DNA of 64,000 bases from Lachnospiraceae bacterium (GTDB lineage Bacteria > Bacillota > Clostridia > Lachnospirales > Lachnospiraceae): positions 1 to 64,000 of the forward strand of contig JAQVCW010000002.1 in assembly GCA_028689585.1 (NCBI GenBank), written 5' to 3'. Shown here piece by piece: positions 43,918-52,652 of the stretch (positions are counted from its first letter, which is position 1; each line of letters begins with the position of its first letter). Position numbers and translations under genes: made by a program. The notes below the pieces were generated by a model, which saw only the letters and a program-made list of their open reading frames with translations, was not told where the DNA came from and ran no database searches.

Positions 43918-44706
43918 CTACAGCTCCGTAATGATCTTTGCCACACACTTCTCTGCACATTTTTCGCAGCCCACACATTTTTCATAATCGATATGTGCCA
44001 GATTGCCTTCCACCTGAATTGCCTCATGCTCACACTGCTTCATGCAGACCTTACATCCAATGCACCCTGCGGAGCATACCTTTTTCACGTCCGGGCCTCT
44101 GTCATGATTGGAGCAGCGCACTGCTACTTTCTTGCCCTCCGGTATCAGCTCGATCAGCTTTCTCGGACAGGCGGCTGCACATTTTCCGCAGCCCATACAT
44201 TTCTCCTTGTCCACAATAGCCACCCCATTCTTCACATGAATGGCATCATAGTCGCAGACACTGACACAGGAGCCAAAGCCATAGCAGCCATAATCGCATT
44301 CCCAGATGGAAATACCAGCCAGAGCTGCTGCACGGCAATCATTGATCCCCACATAGTTGCACTTTTCCGATGTGCTGTCACAATCGCCCGCACACCGGAC
44401 AAATGCTACTTTTTTCACTATCTCTACAGATTTTACACCCATGACGGTGCTGATCTTTTTCACTGCCTCCTGGCTGTTGACCGGACAGGCATCCACCGGA
44501 GCCTCGCCTCTGACAATGGCATCCGCCACTGCATCGCATCCCGCATAGCCGCAGGCGCCGCAGTTATTTCCGGGAAGATTCTCCCGGACCCGATCCACAC
44601 GTTCATCCGTCTCTACGTGAAAGGTTTTGCCGGCCGCCACCAGGGCAATACCGATAATCAGACCAATCACTGCTACCACAAGTGTTGCTATTATAATTCC
44701 CTGCAT
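43918..44706 (-). CDS. rnfB: Rnf complex subunit B (ferredoxin-type Fe-S protein)
   Basis: 262 residues. N-terminal membrane helix (IIIATLVVAVIGLIIGIALVAAG), Fe-S motif NNCGACGYAGC, extra Cys-rich part (CAGDCDSTSEKC, CDYGCYGFGSC), and two ferredoxin pairs (CMGCGKCAAACP, CIGCKVCMKQC and CVGCEKCAEKC). It accepts electrons from ferredoxin. Sixth gene of the operon, followed by apbE. Confidence 0.96.
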   Translation of the reverse strand: MQGIIIATLVVAVIGLIIGIALVAAGKTFHVETDERVDRVRENLPGNNCGACGYAGCDAVADAIVRGEAPVDACPVNSQEAVKKISTVMGVKSVEIVKKVAFVRCAGDCDSTSEKCNYVGINDCRAAALAGISIWECDYGCYGFGSCVSVCDYDAIHVKNGVAIVDKEKCMGCGKCAAACPRKLIELIPEGKKVAVRCSNHDRGPDVKKVCSAGCIGCKVCMKQCEHEAIQVEGNLAHIDYEKCVGCEKCAEKCVAKIITEL

Positions 44707-44716
44707 CCTTCTCCTC

Positions 44717-45295
44717 CTATACGGCCAGTCCGCTAAAGCCCATAAATGCGATCGCCATCAGTGCGGCACACAGCAGCACGATGGGAGCACCACGGAATGG
44801 AGCCGGTACTGCCTTTTCATCGATCCGTTCCCGAATGCCTGCCAGCAGGATAATTGCAATGGTAAATCCTACTGCAGTGCCGAAACCGGCCAGTACACTT
44901 TCAATAAAGTTATAACCATCCTGCACATTTGTCAGGGCAACCCCCAGCACTGCACAGTTGGTGGTGATCAAAGGAAGGTAGATACCCAGTGCCTTGTAAA
45001 TTGCAGGTGAGCTTTTTTTCAGGAACATCTCTACCACCTGTACCAGGGCTGCAATGACCAGGATGAATACAATTGTTTTCAGATAGGTCAGATTCAGCGG
45101 AACCAGGACAAAGTCATACAGCAGGCTGGCTACCGCAGAGGACAGCGTTATTACAAAGATAACCGCGCCCCCCAGACTCGCTGAGGTTTTAATTCTTTTG
45201 GATACGCCCAGAAAAGAACAGATGCCAAGAAACTGACTCAGTACCACATTATTAATCAGTGCAGTGGTAACTACGATCATAAGTAATGATGTCAT
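44717..45295 (-). CDS. rnfA: Rnf complex subunit A
   Basis: 192 residues, six membrane helices. Family motifs: VLSQFLGICSFLGVSKR, TTNCAVLGV with a membrane Cys that takes part in a Fe-S cluster between RnfA and RnfE. Overlaps rnfE by 4 bp. Confidence 0.96.
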   Translation of the reverse strand: MTSLLMIVVTTALINNVVLSQFLGICSFLGVSKRIKTSASLGGAVIFVITLSSAVASLLYDFVLVPLNLTYLKTIVFILVIAALVQVVEMFLKKSSPAIYKALGIYLPLITTNCAVLGVALTNVQDGYNFIESVLAGFGTAVGFTIAIILLAGIRERIDEKAVPAPFRGAPIVLLCAALMAIAFMGFSGLAV

Positions 45296-45972
45296 TTCTC
45301 TTCCTCCTTTTCTTCTGTTTTACATGTTTTGCTGCAATTTGCACAGCATCCGTCACAGCTTTCCACCACCTGATTGGCTCTGGTGGAAATGTGTACCCCA
45401 TTCATAATCGCTACGATCACTGCCAGTACCAGAAATGCTCCCGGTGCTTTGATAAAGATTGCGATCGGAGTGACAAAGTCCGGCATGACGCCATAGCCAA
45501 ATACAGTGCCTGAGCCCAGCAGTTCTCTCACCAGGCCGATGATCGTCAGGGCAATCGTAAATCCAAGTCCCATTCCAATACCGTCAAAAATAGACAATAC
45601 CGGGGGATTTTTCGATGCATAGGCTTCTGCTCTTCCCAGAATAATACAGTTCACTACGATCAGCGGAATATAAATTCCCAGCGCTCCATACAATCCCGGC
45701 ATGAACGCCTCCATCAGCAGCTCTACCACCGTAACCAGTGATGCTACAATTACGATATAAGCCGGCAGACGCACCTCATCCGGAATCACTTTTCTCAATA
45801 AAGAAATAATATAATTCGATATTACCAGTACCGCCAGTGTGGAAACTCCCATACCCAGACCATTCCTGGCCGAAGTAGTAACCGCCAGTGTCGGACACAT
45901 ACCCAGCATCAGTACAAAGGAGGGATTTTCTTTCACAACACCATTATAAATTCGTTCTACCCATGGTTTCAT
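45292..45972 (-). CDS. rnfE: Rnf complex subunit E
   Basis: 226 residues, six membrane helices, motif MLGMCPTLAVTTSARNGLGMG and IVVNCIILGRAEAYASKN with the conserved membrane Cys. The C-terminus has an extra Cys-rich tail (CDGCCANCSKTCKTEEKEEEK) not usual in RnfE, which may bind metal. Confidence 0.95.
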   Translation of the reverse strand: MKPWVERIYNGVVKENPSFVLMLGMCPTLAVTTSARNGLGMGVSTLAVLVISNYIISLLRKVIPDEVRLPAYIVIVASLVTVVELLMEAFMPGLYGALGIYIPLIVVNCIILGRAEAYASKNPPVLSIFDGIGMGLGFTIALTIIGLVRELLGSGTVFGYGVMPDFVTPIAIFIKAPGAFLVLAVIVAIMNGVHISTRANQVVESCDGCCANCSKTCKTEEKEEEK

Positions 45973-45986
45973 TTATGCTTCCTCCT

Positions 45987-47537
45987 CTACTTAATATTTG
46001 CAGCATAAAAATCCAGTGCTGCGTTGACTGCGTTCACCACTGCTCCGGAAGAAGTAGATGCTCCGGAAACGGTATCTATTTCGTTCTCTGCGGTAGAACC
46101 GCCGGCCTTATTTAAGATAAACTGATCGGTCTGTATACCGGAAAACTGATTTTTAAAATCATCCTCTCCGCACAGCATACCCATCCCGGCCGTTTCGTTC
46201 AGCTCCGTAAACTCAATTCCGTTTACCGTACCGTCTGTTGCAATACCAACGGACAGCGTGATATTTCCCTCAAAACCGTCTCCGCTGGTAACGCTGACCA
46301 CATAGCCTGCCACATTGCCGGAGGCATCCTTTCCCACTACCACATTATTGATATAAGCCTTTCCGAATGTGGTTCCGTATATCTCACCGCCCAGCGCTTC
46401 CACTGCTGCTCTGATATCCGTATCATCGGAAAATTCAACGGCGTCCGGACATACTTTTTGATAAGAGGCTGCATTCGCTGCCATCTGCTGCTCCTCGATT
46501 TTCGTTTTTGTCATCTGATAAACTCCGCTGAGGCAGACACCTGCGATCAAGGTGATCGCACAGAGCGCAACGGCTGCGATCGGAAGCTTTTTACTGTTTT
46601 TCGCCTTGCCGGCCGCGCTGCTGCGATAGCCAAACGGAGTCGGTATTGATATTTCATCGATCAGCGGAACAGCCATGTTTGAAATGATGATCGCATAGCT
46701 CACTGAGTCGGTGGAGCTTCCGAAGACACGGAACACACCGCTGAGTACACCCACCAAAATACCAAACAGAAGCTTTCCGGCCGAAGTCACCGGACTGGTC
46801 ACCGGATCGGTAGCCATAAACAGTGCTCCCATCACAATACCGCCGCCGCAAAGATGCGCTGCGATAAACAGCGGATCAAAGCCCTGACCGCCGAACAATG
46901 CGATAAATGCAGCGAAAGAAACCAGTACAGCCACCGGTATTTCAAATGTAATTCCGCCTGCAACCCACAGGATCAAGCCGCCCAGTGCCAATGCTGCCAC
47001 TGAACTGCCGATCACGCCATTGGTACCTGTAAGGAACATATCTGTGATATTAACCACTCTGCCGGCTGCCAGATCTGTCAGGGGCGTAGCTGAACTCACG
47101 CCATCCACCTGAAAATTGGTAACAGCACCGCTGAAGGAAATCAGCAGGAAGCACCGCCCTGCCAGCGCCGGGTTCATAAAGTTGTGTCCAAGACCGCCAA
47201 AGAAAGCTTTTACAAATAAAATTGCAAATAAACTGCCCAGATACGGTATGTAGAGCGGCACATTTGCCGGAAGACACAGTGCCAGCAGCAGACCGGTCAC
47301 CGCCGCACTGCCGTCTTTTATGGTATTTGGCTTCTTTGCTATGTAGTTAAAAATAAATTCTGTCAGCACTGCCGAAAATACAGAAACCGCAATCACAAGG
47401 AAAGCATGGAAGCCATAGTGATACACTCCAAATACCGTTGCCGGCATCAGAGACAAAATCACACCATACATCACAATACCGGTTGTTAATCTGTTTCTGA
47501 CATGCGGGCTGGAAGAAATATTATATAATCTGCTCAT
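45987..47537 (-). CDS. Fused RnfD-RnfG subunit
   Basis: 516 residues. Residues 1-315 are RnfD: about nine membrane helices, GHNFMNPALAGRCFLL, and the FMN site VSSATPLTDL. A linker (RSSAAGKAKNSKKL) leads to a new membrane helix at about 325-345 and the RnfG domain (345-516) with the FMN-binding motif TVSGASTSSGAV near the C-terminus. RnfD and RnfG are usually separate genes; here they are one continuous frame, so flavin-carrying subunits are fixed one to one. The operon has apbE to flavinylate both. Confidence 0.94.
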   Translation of the reverse strand: MSRLYNISSSPHVRNRLTTGIVMYGVILSLMPATVFGVYHYGFHAFLVIAVSVFSAVLTEFIFNYIAKKPNTIKDGSAAVTGLLLALCLPANVPLYIPYLGSLFAILFVKAFFGGLGHNFMNPALAGRCFLLISFSGAVTNFQVDGVSSATPLTDLAAGRVVNITDMFLTGTNGVIGSSVAALALGGLILWVAGGITFEIPVAVLVSFAAFIALFGGQGFDPLFIAAHLCGGGIVMGALFMATDPVTSPVTSAGKLLFGILVGVLSGVFRVFGSSTDSVSYAIIISNMAVPLIDEISIPTPFGYRSSAAGKAKNSKKLPIAAVALCAITLIAGVCLSGVYQMTKTKIEEQQMAANAASYQKVCPDAVEFSDDTDIRAAVEALGGEIYGTTFGKAYINNVVVGKDASGNVAGYVVSVTSGDGFEGNITLSVGIATDGTVNGIEFTELNETAGMGMLCGEDDFKNQFSGIQTDQFILNKAGGSTAENEIDTVSGASTSSGAVVNAVNAALDFYAANIK

Positions 47538-47548
47538 CTTTTCCCTTC

Positions 47549-48886
47549 CTACTTTCTCTTCGCTGCCATAATTTCAGCTTTGGTCTGTTTGAACAACTGC
47601 ATCAGAGGTCTCTTTGCCGGGCAGATATAGGTACAGGATCCGCAGGCAATACATTCCAGCCCATAAAGCTTCTTTTCATAGCGCTCGTAATTTTTTCGTT
47701 CTGCTGCCACCGCCATCATCTGTGGCGTCAATCCAAGCGGACAGACCTGATTGCATCTTCCGCATCGCAGACAACTGGTCATCTCAGGTTCTGCCAGTTC
47801 CACTTCATCTTCACCAAGAACAGTCAGAGCATTGTTGCTTTTATTCACCGGCACATCCAGTCCTGCCATGGCAATGCCCATCATCGGGCCGCCGCACAGC
47901 ACCTTCTTTGCCTCCATACCTTCTTTTATGCCTCCGGCTGCTTCCTCCACCAGTTCCCGGCAGGAAGTCCCGATCCTTATCATCAGATTGCATGGATGCG
48001 CCACCGCATCGCCGGACACGGTAAAGCCTTTTTCCATCAGAGGCTCCGATTCACAGACTGCCCTGTAAACTGCCCTGACAGTGGATACATTATCCACCAC
48101 ACAGCCTGCATCTGCCGGCAGCATGCCCAGCTTCAGTTCTCTGCCCGCCACCACACTGATGATGGAACGTTCACCGCCCTGAGGATATTTCACCGGCACC
48201 GCAAGTACCCGTACATTTGCTTTGGCACTGCAGGCTTTCTGCATCGCCTCGATTGCCTCCGGCTTATTCTGTTCAATCAGGATCACGCCCTCCGCCTTGG
48301 GAAACAGGGTCAGCATAATTTTCAGACCGGTCACGATCTCTTCTGCATAAGTGCGCATCAACTGATCATCACAGGTGATGTAAGGCTCACACTCTGCTCC
48401 ATTGGCGATCACGTATTTGATCTCCGATGCGTTCTTCGGCGCCAGCTTTACATGCGTGGGAAATCCTGCACCGCCAAGTCCCACAATCCCTGCCGCCTTT
48501 ATGCGGGCCAGAATTTCCTGACCGCTCAGAGTCGTATAGTCTGTCTTTGCTCCGATTCCCTGAACCGGGGTAAATTGTCCGTCATTATCTATAATAATGG
48601 ACAAAGCCATGGTACCCATCACGGTTCGGCGCGGTTTAATATCTTTCACTGTCCCGGAACAGGAACTGACGATATTCGCGGATACGAACCCATCTGCTTC
48701 TGCAATCAACTGTCCGGCCAGCACGGCATCCCCTTTTTGCACCACCGGTTTTGCGGGTTTTCCAATATGCTGATTCAGCGGAAATACCATCTCTCCCTTT
48801 GGCAGATATACCTGATAAGGCACATCTCTGGAAAACTCCTTCTGATCATTTGGATGTACACCGCCCCAAAATGTTTTTCTGCTCAT
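47549..48886 (-). CDS. rnfC: Rnf complex subunit C (NADH-binding)
   Basis: 445 residues. N-terminal RnfC barrel (GGVHPNDQKEFS, VFPLNQHIGKPAKPVVQKGDAVLAGQLI), FMN/NAD site AAGIVGLGGAGFPTHVKL, KYVIANGAECEPYITCDDQLM, and two 4Fe-4S clusters CLRCGRCNQVCP and CIACGSCTYICP. First large gene of the operon. Confidence 0.96.
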   Translation of the reverse strand: MSRKTFWGGVHPNDQKEFSRDVPYQVYLPKGEMVFPLNQHIGKPAKPVVQKGDAVLAGQLIAEADGFVSANIVSSCSGTVKDIKPRRTVMGTMALSIIIDNDGQFTPVQGIGAKTDYTTLSGQEILARIKAAGIVGLGGAGFPTHVKLAPKNASEIKYVIANGAECEPYITCDDQLMRTYAEEIVTGLKIMLTLFPKAEGVILIEQNKPEAIEAMQKACSAKANVRVLAVPVKYPQGGERSIISVVAGRELKLGMLPADAGCVVDNVSTVRAVYRAVCESEPLMEKGFTVSGDAVAHPCNLMIRIGTSCRELVEEAAGGIKEGMEAKKVLCGGPMMGIAMAGLDVPVNKSNNALTVLGEDEVELAEPEMTSCLRCGRCNQVCPLGLTPQMMAVAAERKNYERYEKKLYGLECIACGSCTYICPAKRPLMQLFKQTKAEIMAAKRK

Positions 48887-48902
48887 ATACTATTTCTCCC
48901 AG

Positions 48903-48948
48903 AGAGGATTTTCAGTGTTTTTAGCAAAAAACGCTTTCAAAATCCTCT
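48903..48948. promoter_or_regulatory. Hairpin in the rnfC leader
   Basis: 10-bp arms AGAGGATTTT / AAAATCCTCT. A U-run follows it only on the plus strand, so on the rnf transcript it is a leader stem-loop 17 bp before rnfC rather than a classic terminator. It may separate tatA-like translation from rnfC. Confidence 0.5.
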
Positions 48949-48971
48949 TTTTTCTTCTATGCTTGATTTAT

Positions 48972-49124
48972 TTAGATGCTAACAGCTTCGTCACGACTTG
49001 CGAATACTTTTAAATCTATGCCAGCGCTTCTCCTGTTTTTTGCATAAACAGGCAGCTTGTCCCGTCCCGGCACCACCAGAGTGACAATGAAAACCACAAT
49101 CAACTCTGTAATACCAATTTTCAT
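48972..49124 (-). CDS. TatA-like small membrane protein
   Basis: 50 residues from ATG 49124, preceded by GGGAGG. MKIGITELIVVFIVTLVVPGRDKLPVYAKN matches the start of TatA/TatE (helix, hinge, then GPDKLP box), with P and R exchanged around the glycine. The amphipathic helix is short and the tail is unlike normal TatA. It lies between the Rex-like operator and rnfC, so it is co-regulated with rnf. It could be a degenerate twin-arginine subunit or a co-opted assembly factor. No tatC in the window. Confidence 0.65.
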   Translation of the reverse strand: MKIGITELIVVFIVTLVVPGRDKLPVYAKNRRSAGIDLKVFASRDEAVSI

Positions 49125-49138
49125 ATCATCCCTCCCTT

Positions 49139-49207
49139 ATGAACATCAGTCCATCCTCATTTGCCTTCGGCAAATGGGCTGACGCTGGATGTCAAGTTTT
49201 CATAAAG
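49139..49207 (-). repeat. Leader stem-loop repeat, copy E
   Basis: Full copy: upstream ATGAAAACTTGACATCC, outer CGTCAGCCC / GGACTGATG, inner perfect ATTTGCC-GAA-GGCAAAT. Ends 15 bp before the tatA-like start. The inner hairpin has the GAA loop seen in most copies. Confidence 0.88.
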
Positions 49208-49273
49208 AATTTCATACAATCTTTCGGCAGCTTTCTTTAGTTAATATATCATATTCAGTGTCGAAAATCTACG

Positions 49274-49291
49274 ATGTTAATAAGTTAACAA
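49274..49291 (-). promoter_or_regulatory. Candidate Rex operator upstream of tat-rnf
   Basis: Minus strand TTGTTAACTTATTAACAT matches the Rex consensus TTGTTAA-N4-TTAACAA at 13 of 14 specified positions. A plausible TATATT -10 (49248-49243) lies downstream with a weak -35 touching the operator. Rex is the NADH/NAD+ sensing repressor of Firmicutes, so control of the rnf operon by NADH is plausible. Confidence 0.65.
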
Positions 49292-49391
49292 GTTAAATTC
49301 CACGAAAAAAACCTTATTACAGTGCTGTAAAAGAGCAATTTCACCATTTTGAAAACCCAATTTGAAACAATGTATGAGATAAAATACAAAA

Positions 49392-49434
49392 AATAAACAC
49401 ACGAAAGAGGAAAAAAGCGCTCCGTGTGTTTATT
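49392..49434 (-). terminator. Terminator of mnmA
   Basis: 12-bp arms AATAAACACACG / CGTGTGTTTATT followed on the minus strand by TTTTTTGTATTTT. The region 49292-49391 is AT-rich and holds only the distal part of the rnf promoter area. Confidence 0.88.
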
Positions 49435-49493
49435 CAGGTTCGATTTTGGTTAAAATTTAACAAATAACAGAATTATTTTTCAGGCATCGGCTC

Positions 49494-50558
49494 TTAGCAG
49501 ATCGTACCGCCGCCCACCACCACATCTCCATCATAGAGCACCACGGCCTGTCCGGTAGTGGCTGCCCGCTGGGGTTCATCAAAAACCAATGAAATATGGG
49601 ACAGATCCTGCACTGTAACCGTCGCCCACTGCTCCGGATGCTGGTAACGGATCTTTGCTTTTACCCGCAGCGTTTCCGGCGGGGTATCATAAGCAATCCA
49701 GTTAAACTCCTCCGCCTGCAGCTCTCTGGAAAACAGATCTTCATTTTTCCCCAGAATGACTGTATTTTTCTCCAGATCCTTCCGGCAGACATACAGTGGC
49801 GCAGGCAGGGCAAGCCCCAGACCTTTCCGCTGTCCTATGGTATAATTTATAATGCCCCTGTGGCGCCCAAGCACCTTGCCCTGCTGATCCACAAAATCAC
49901 CCTCCGGATAGGTTTTACCCGTGATCCTTCGAATCGCAGCCGTATAATCCCCGTCCGGCACAAAACAGATATCCTGGCTGTCATGCTTTCTGGCATTGAC
50001 AAAGCCCTGAGCTTCTGCAATCCCTCTTGCCTCGGTCTTGGTCATCCCTCCCAGCGGAAACTTCGTGTGGGAAAGCTGTTCCTGCGTCATAGCATAGAGC
50101 ACATAGCTCTGATCCTTCCGGTCATCCAGGGCCTTTTTCAGCAGAAATCTGCCATCCTGCTCTTCCACACGGGCGTAATGTCCCGTCACCACATAGTCAC
50201 AGCCAAGCTCCAGCGCTCGGCGGTAAAACCGTTCGAACTTCATATATCGGTTACAGTCGATGCATGGATTTGGAGTATCTCCCCGTTCATAGGCGCAGGC
50301 AAACCGTTCCATGACCTCTGTTTTGAATTCTTCTGTAAAATTAAAGACATAATAAGGCATATCCAGACGAAAAGCCACCGCTCTGGCATCTTCCACATCA
50401 TCCAGAGAACAGCAGGTGCTTTCTTTCGAAATGCCTGCGTCTTCATTATCAAACAGACGCATGGTAGCCCCCATGCAGTCAAACCCCTGCTCCTTCATCA
50501 GGTAAGCTGCCACGCTGGAATCCACGCCGCCGCTCATAGCAATCAATGCTTTTTTCAT
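49494..50558 (-). CDS. mnmA: tRNA-uridine 2-sulfurtransferase
   Basis: 354 residues from ATG 50558; the frame is open up to 50723 but lacks a better start. PP-loop SGGVDSSVAAYLM, CCSLDDVEDARAVA, catalytic NPCIDCNRYMKF and second catalytic Cys in DSQDICFVPDG, GHYARVEE, LGRHRGIINYTIGQRKGLG. It makes 2-thiouridine at position 34 of tRNA for Glu, Gln and Lys. Confidence 0.97.
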   Translation of the reverse strand: MKKALIAMSGGVDSSVAAYLMKEQGFDCMGATMRLFDNEDAGISKESTCCSLDDVEDARAVAFRLDMPYYVFNFTEEFKTEVMERFACAYERGDTPNPCIDCNRYMKFERFYRRALELGCDYVVTGHYARVEEQDGRFLLKKALDDRKDQSYVLYAMTQEQLSHTKFPLGGMTKTEARGIAEAQGFVNARKHDSQDICFVPDGDYTAAIRRITGKTYPEGDFVDQQGKVLGRHRGIINYTIGQRKGLGLALPAPLYVCRKDLEKNTVILGKNEDLFSRELQAEEFNWIAYDTPPETLRVKAKIRYQHPEQWATVTVQDLSHISLVFDEPQRAATTGQAVVLYDGDVVVGGGTIC

Positions 50559-50580
50559 TCTTCCGACCTCATTCTTCGCG

Positions 50581-50614
50581 AATATCAGCACATCCTTGAT
50601 CTGTCTTCGGCAAT
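50581..50614 (-). repeat. Leader stem-loop repeat, copy F (degenerate)
   Basis: Minus strand TTGCCGAAGACAGATCAAGG then ATGTGCTGATATTCGC. The inner arms are mismatched and the outer arm is incomplete. Ends 23 bp before mnmA. Next to it (50611-50644) is a sequence AATTCAAGAACGCCTCT also found at 42675-42709. Confidence 0.6.
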
Positions 50615-50726
50615 TCAAGAACGCCTCTGCGTTCCTGCTGCAAAGCAGACACTGCACACCTTTGCAAATGATACTGAATCCTATATTATGAAAAAGTATA
50701 ACCGTCAGACCAAATCCTGTCAAGTT

Positions 50727-50807
50727 CTAACCTGCCGGATCCATTCCTGTGATCCAACCTGTCGGATCCATTCCTGTACTCTAACCTGCCGGATCTGTCC
50801 CTGCCGT
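50727..50807. repeat. Three 27-bp tandem repeats at the end of the NlpC gene
   Basis: Units start at 50727, 50754 and 50781, each containing AACCTGYCGGATC. The third unit encodes the C-terminal residues and stop codon of the NlpC/P60 gene. Confidence 0.85.
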
Positions 50808-52166
50808 GATTTCCTGTTCCCAGGTAATTCCATTGCTGCGTTTCATGGACAGGGTATTGATGATTACTCTCCGGATGGGGAGCATCCCGGAGGTTTCTTC
50901 CGGCAGCATGGCAGATCCCACCGCGCTGAGCACATAATATTCCTCCTTCTCCATTCCCAGATAGATCATGATATGCCCCGGAAATGACAGCCAGGAACCC
51001 GTTCTCATTCCATCGAGCTGTTCTTTCCTCTGAGCCTGGGTCATGCTTTCCTGGAATAGTACCTGCTTCGCCGGGATTTTGGCCTGCGATGCGGAATTTC
51101 TGGGAAGCCGGATGCCAAAGCAGGCGAACACTGCCTGAACCAGTCCGGAGCAATCCACAGAATCATACATTCCTCCCCAGCCATAGCTGTCTCCCAGAAA
51201 TGACATGGATAATTCCAGTACATTCCCTATGGTATAAGGAAGAAATCCCTCGCAGACACCCTCCTTTACCGGAATAACTCCCGTCACGGTTCCATAGGAG
51301 CCGTCTTCCCTGCGGCAGGGGATTTCCACCTTATAGCAGCCCCAGTTGAGCTCAGATTCTGTCTCTTCCAGCAGCCGCAGCCGGGTTCCCATGGTCAGAA
51401 ACTGCCCGGAAAGTTCCAGATAAATTCCCGGACTGCTCACCACAAGAAAATCCTCCATTTCCTGAACCTGAATCCACTCCTCCCGGTCCCTGCACACCGC
51501 CAGATGTTCCATCCGCACCCAGCCCTCGCAGTCATAAAAGACAACATGGGCAAACCGGCCATCCCCGGTTTGCCCATCCATCAGTGCCGGAGCATTCACT
51601 CCAACGGAAGATACCTGAAATTCATCGTAATAAGGATCCTTTGGATCTTTCGATACTGTCTCCGTTTCCGGCCACGCTTTCACATCGGCCTGTTCCACAC
51701 AAATCACATACTGAAGCTGCTGATACCGGGAAGTCTCGGCTTCCAGAATGTCAGAGAGATAAGCGCCATAATCTGCCGGAGTCATCCGCTTCCCGTTTCG
51801 ATACAGCGGAATTTCCGGAAGCCGCCGGGAGGCCCAGCATATTTTCCGTTCCGTACCATTTATAATGGGATCCGCTTCCCGGATATGATTCACCAGATCG
51901 GAGCTATCCTTCCAAATTGCCTCATTCAATGCCGCAATTCCCGCTTCATCCAGCAGTTCCTTCTCCGGATTTTCGCACTGCCGTTCCCAATATTCCGGTT
52001 CATACATTTCAGCCGTCACTCCCGGAGCGTAAGATATCTCGTATTGATTCACCACTGAACCATACCCTGGCTTCTCTGCCTGAGCAGCTTGGGACAGCCG
52101 GCTCAAGGCCTCAGCGGTCAAAAATACCATCAGTACTGCCTGTTTCCATGGGCTTCTTTTCTTCAT
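50781..52166 (-). CDS. NlpC/P60 peptidoglycan endopeptidase with SH3-type domains
   Basis: 461 residues from ATG 52166, GGGAG upstream. Signal peptide (AVLMVFLTAEALSRLSQAAQA). Central domains resemble the SH3b1/SH3b2 and N-terminal modules of NlpC/P60 proteins (VSSVGVNAPALMDGQTGDGRFAHVVFYDCEGWVRMEHLAV). Catalytic part: Cys in YDSVDCSGLVQAVFACFGI, His in FPGHIMIYLG. It cuts D-glutamyl-diaminopimelate bonds. The last residues come from a tandem repeat. Confidence 0.9.
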   Translation of the reverse strand: MKKRSPWKQAVLMVFLTAEALSRLSQAAQAEKPGYGSVVNQYEISYAPGVTAEMYEPEYWERQCENPEKELLDEAGIAALNEAIWKDSSDLVNHIREADPIINGTERKICWASRRLPEIPLYRNGKRMTPADYGAYLSDILEAETSRYQQLQYVICVEQADVKAWPETETVSKDPKDPYYDEFQVSSVGVNAPALMDGQTGDGRFAHVVFYDCEGWVRMEHLAVCRDREEWIQVQEMEDFLVVSSPGIYLELSGQFLTMGTRLRLLEETESELNWGCYKVEIPCRREDGSYGTVTGVIPVKEGVCEGFLPYTIGNVLELSMSFLGDSYGWGGMYDSVDCSGLVQAVFACFGIRLPRNSASQAKIPAKQVLFQESMTQAQRKEQLDGMRTGSWLSFPGHIMIYLGMEKEEYYVLSAVGSAMLPEETSGMLPIRRVIINTLSMKRSNGITWEQEITAGTDPAG

Positions 52167-52254
52167 TTTGGCTCCCTGTACCCACAATCTCTGTTGGATC
52201 AGGTCAGGCTTTTTACTATATGTATGCTGTTTCCCTCATTTCTAAAACACCACT

Positions 52255-52650
52255 TTATTCCATTGCTCTGGTAGCAGCCACATCCGCCGATGTTCCCGCA
52301 ATATTTTTGATCAGTATATCTCCAATCCGTACCGGAGCTTTTACCGTGCAGGCATGAATCTCTTTCATGCACTGTGGAATGCAGCCTTTGGGTACGCCTG
52401 CCGTTGTTTTGACCGAAATGACTGCTCCGCTTCCTCCGGTTACTCTTACGATACTGGTCAGAATCCGCTCCGGATTTGTCACCTCTTTGATGGCATACTC
52501 TTCTCCTTTTTTACAGGTATTCCCCATCACCCGGACAGGCGTTCCACCGGAAAGCTCCACCGTCAGCGGACAGCCCAGAGGACAGCCAATACAAGTCAAT
52601 TCTCTTTTTTCTTCCACACTTTTACCGTGATTTTCTAACTGTTCTGCCAT
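52255..52650 (-). CDS. DUF1667 redox protein (glycerol-3-phosphate oxidation operon)
   Basis: 131 residues. DUF1667 motifs: ELTCIGCPLGCPLTVE, GNTCKKGEEYAIKEVTNP, VRVTGG, VSVKTTAGVPKGCI. The Cys pairs suggest a Fe-S cluster or zinc site. In Clostridia this gene follows the GlpA- and GlpB-like genes and takes the place of GlpC. Starts 2 bp after the glpB-like stop. Confidence 0.88.
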   Translation of the reverse strand: MAEQLENHGKSVEEKRELTCIGCPLGCPLTVELSGGTPVRVMGNTCKKGEEYAIKEVTNPERILTSIVRVTGGSGAVISVKTTAGVPKGCIPQCMKEIHACTVKAPVRIGDILIKNIAGTSADVAATRAME

Positions 52651-52652
52651 GG

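Noticed and set aside
50686..51153. Minus-strand frame overlapping the NlpC gene
   Set aside because: Out of frame with the catalytic motifs of the real gene and ends in the tandem repeat; no family features.
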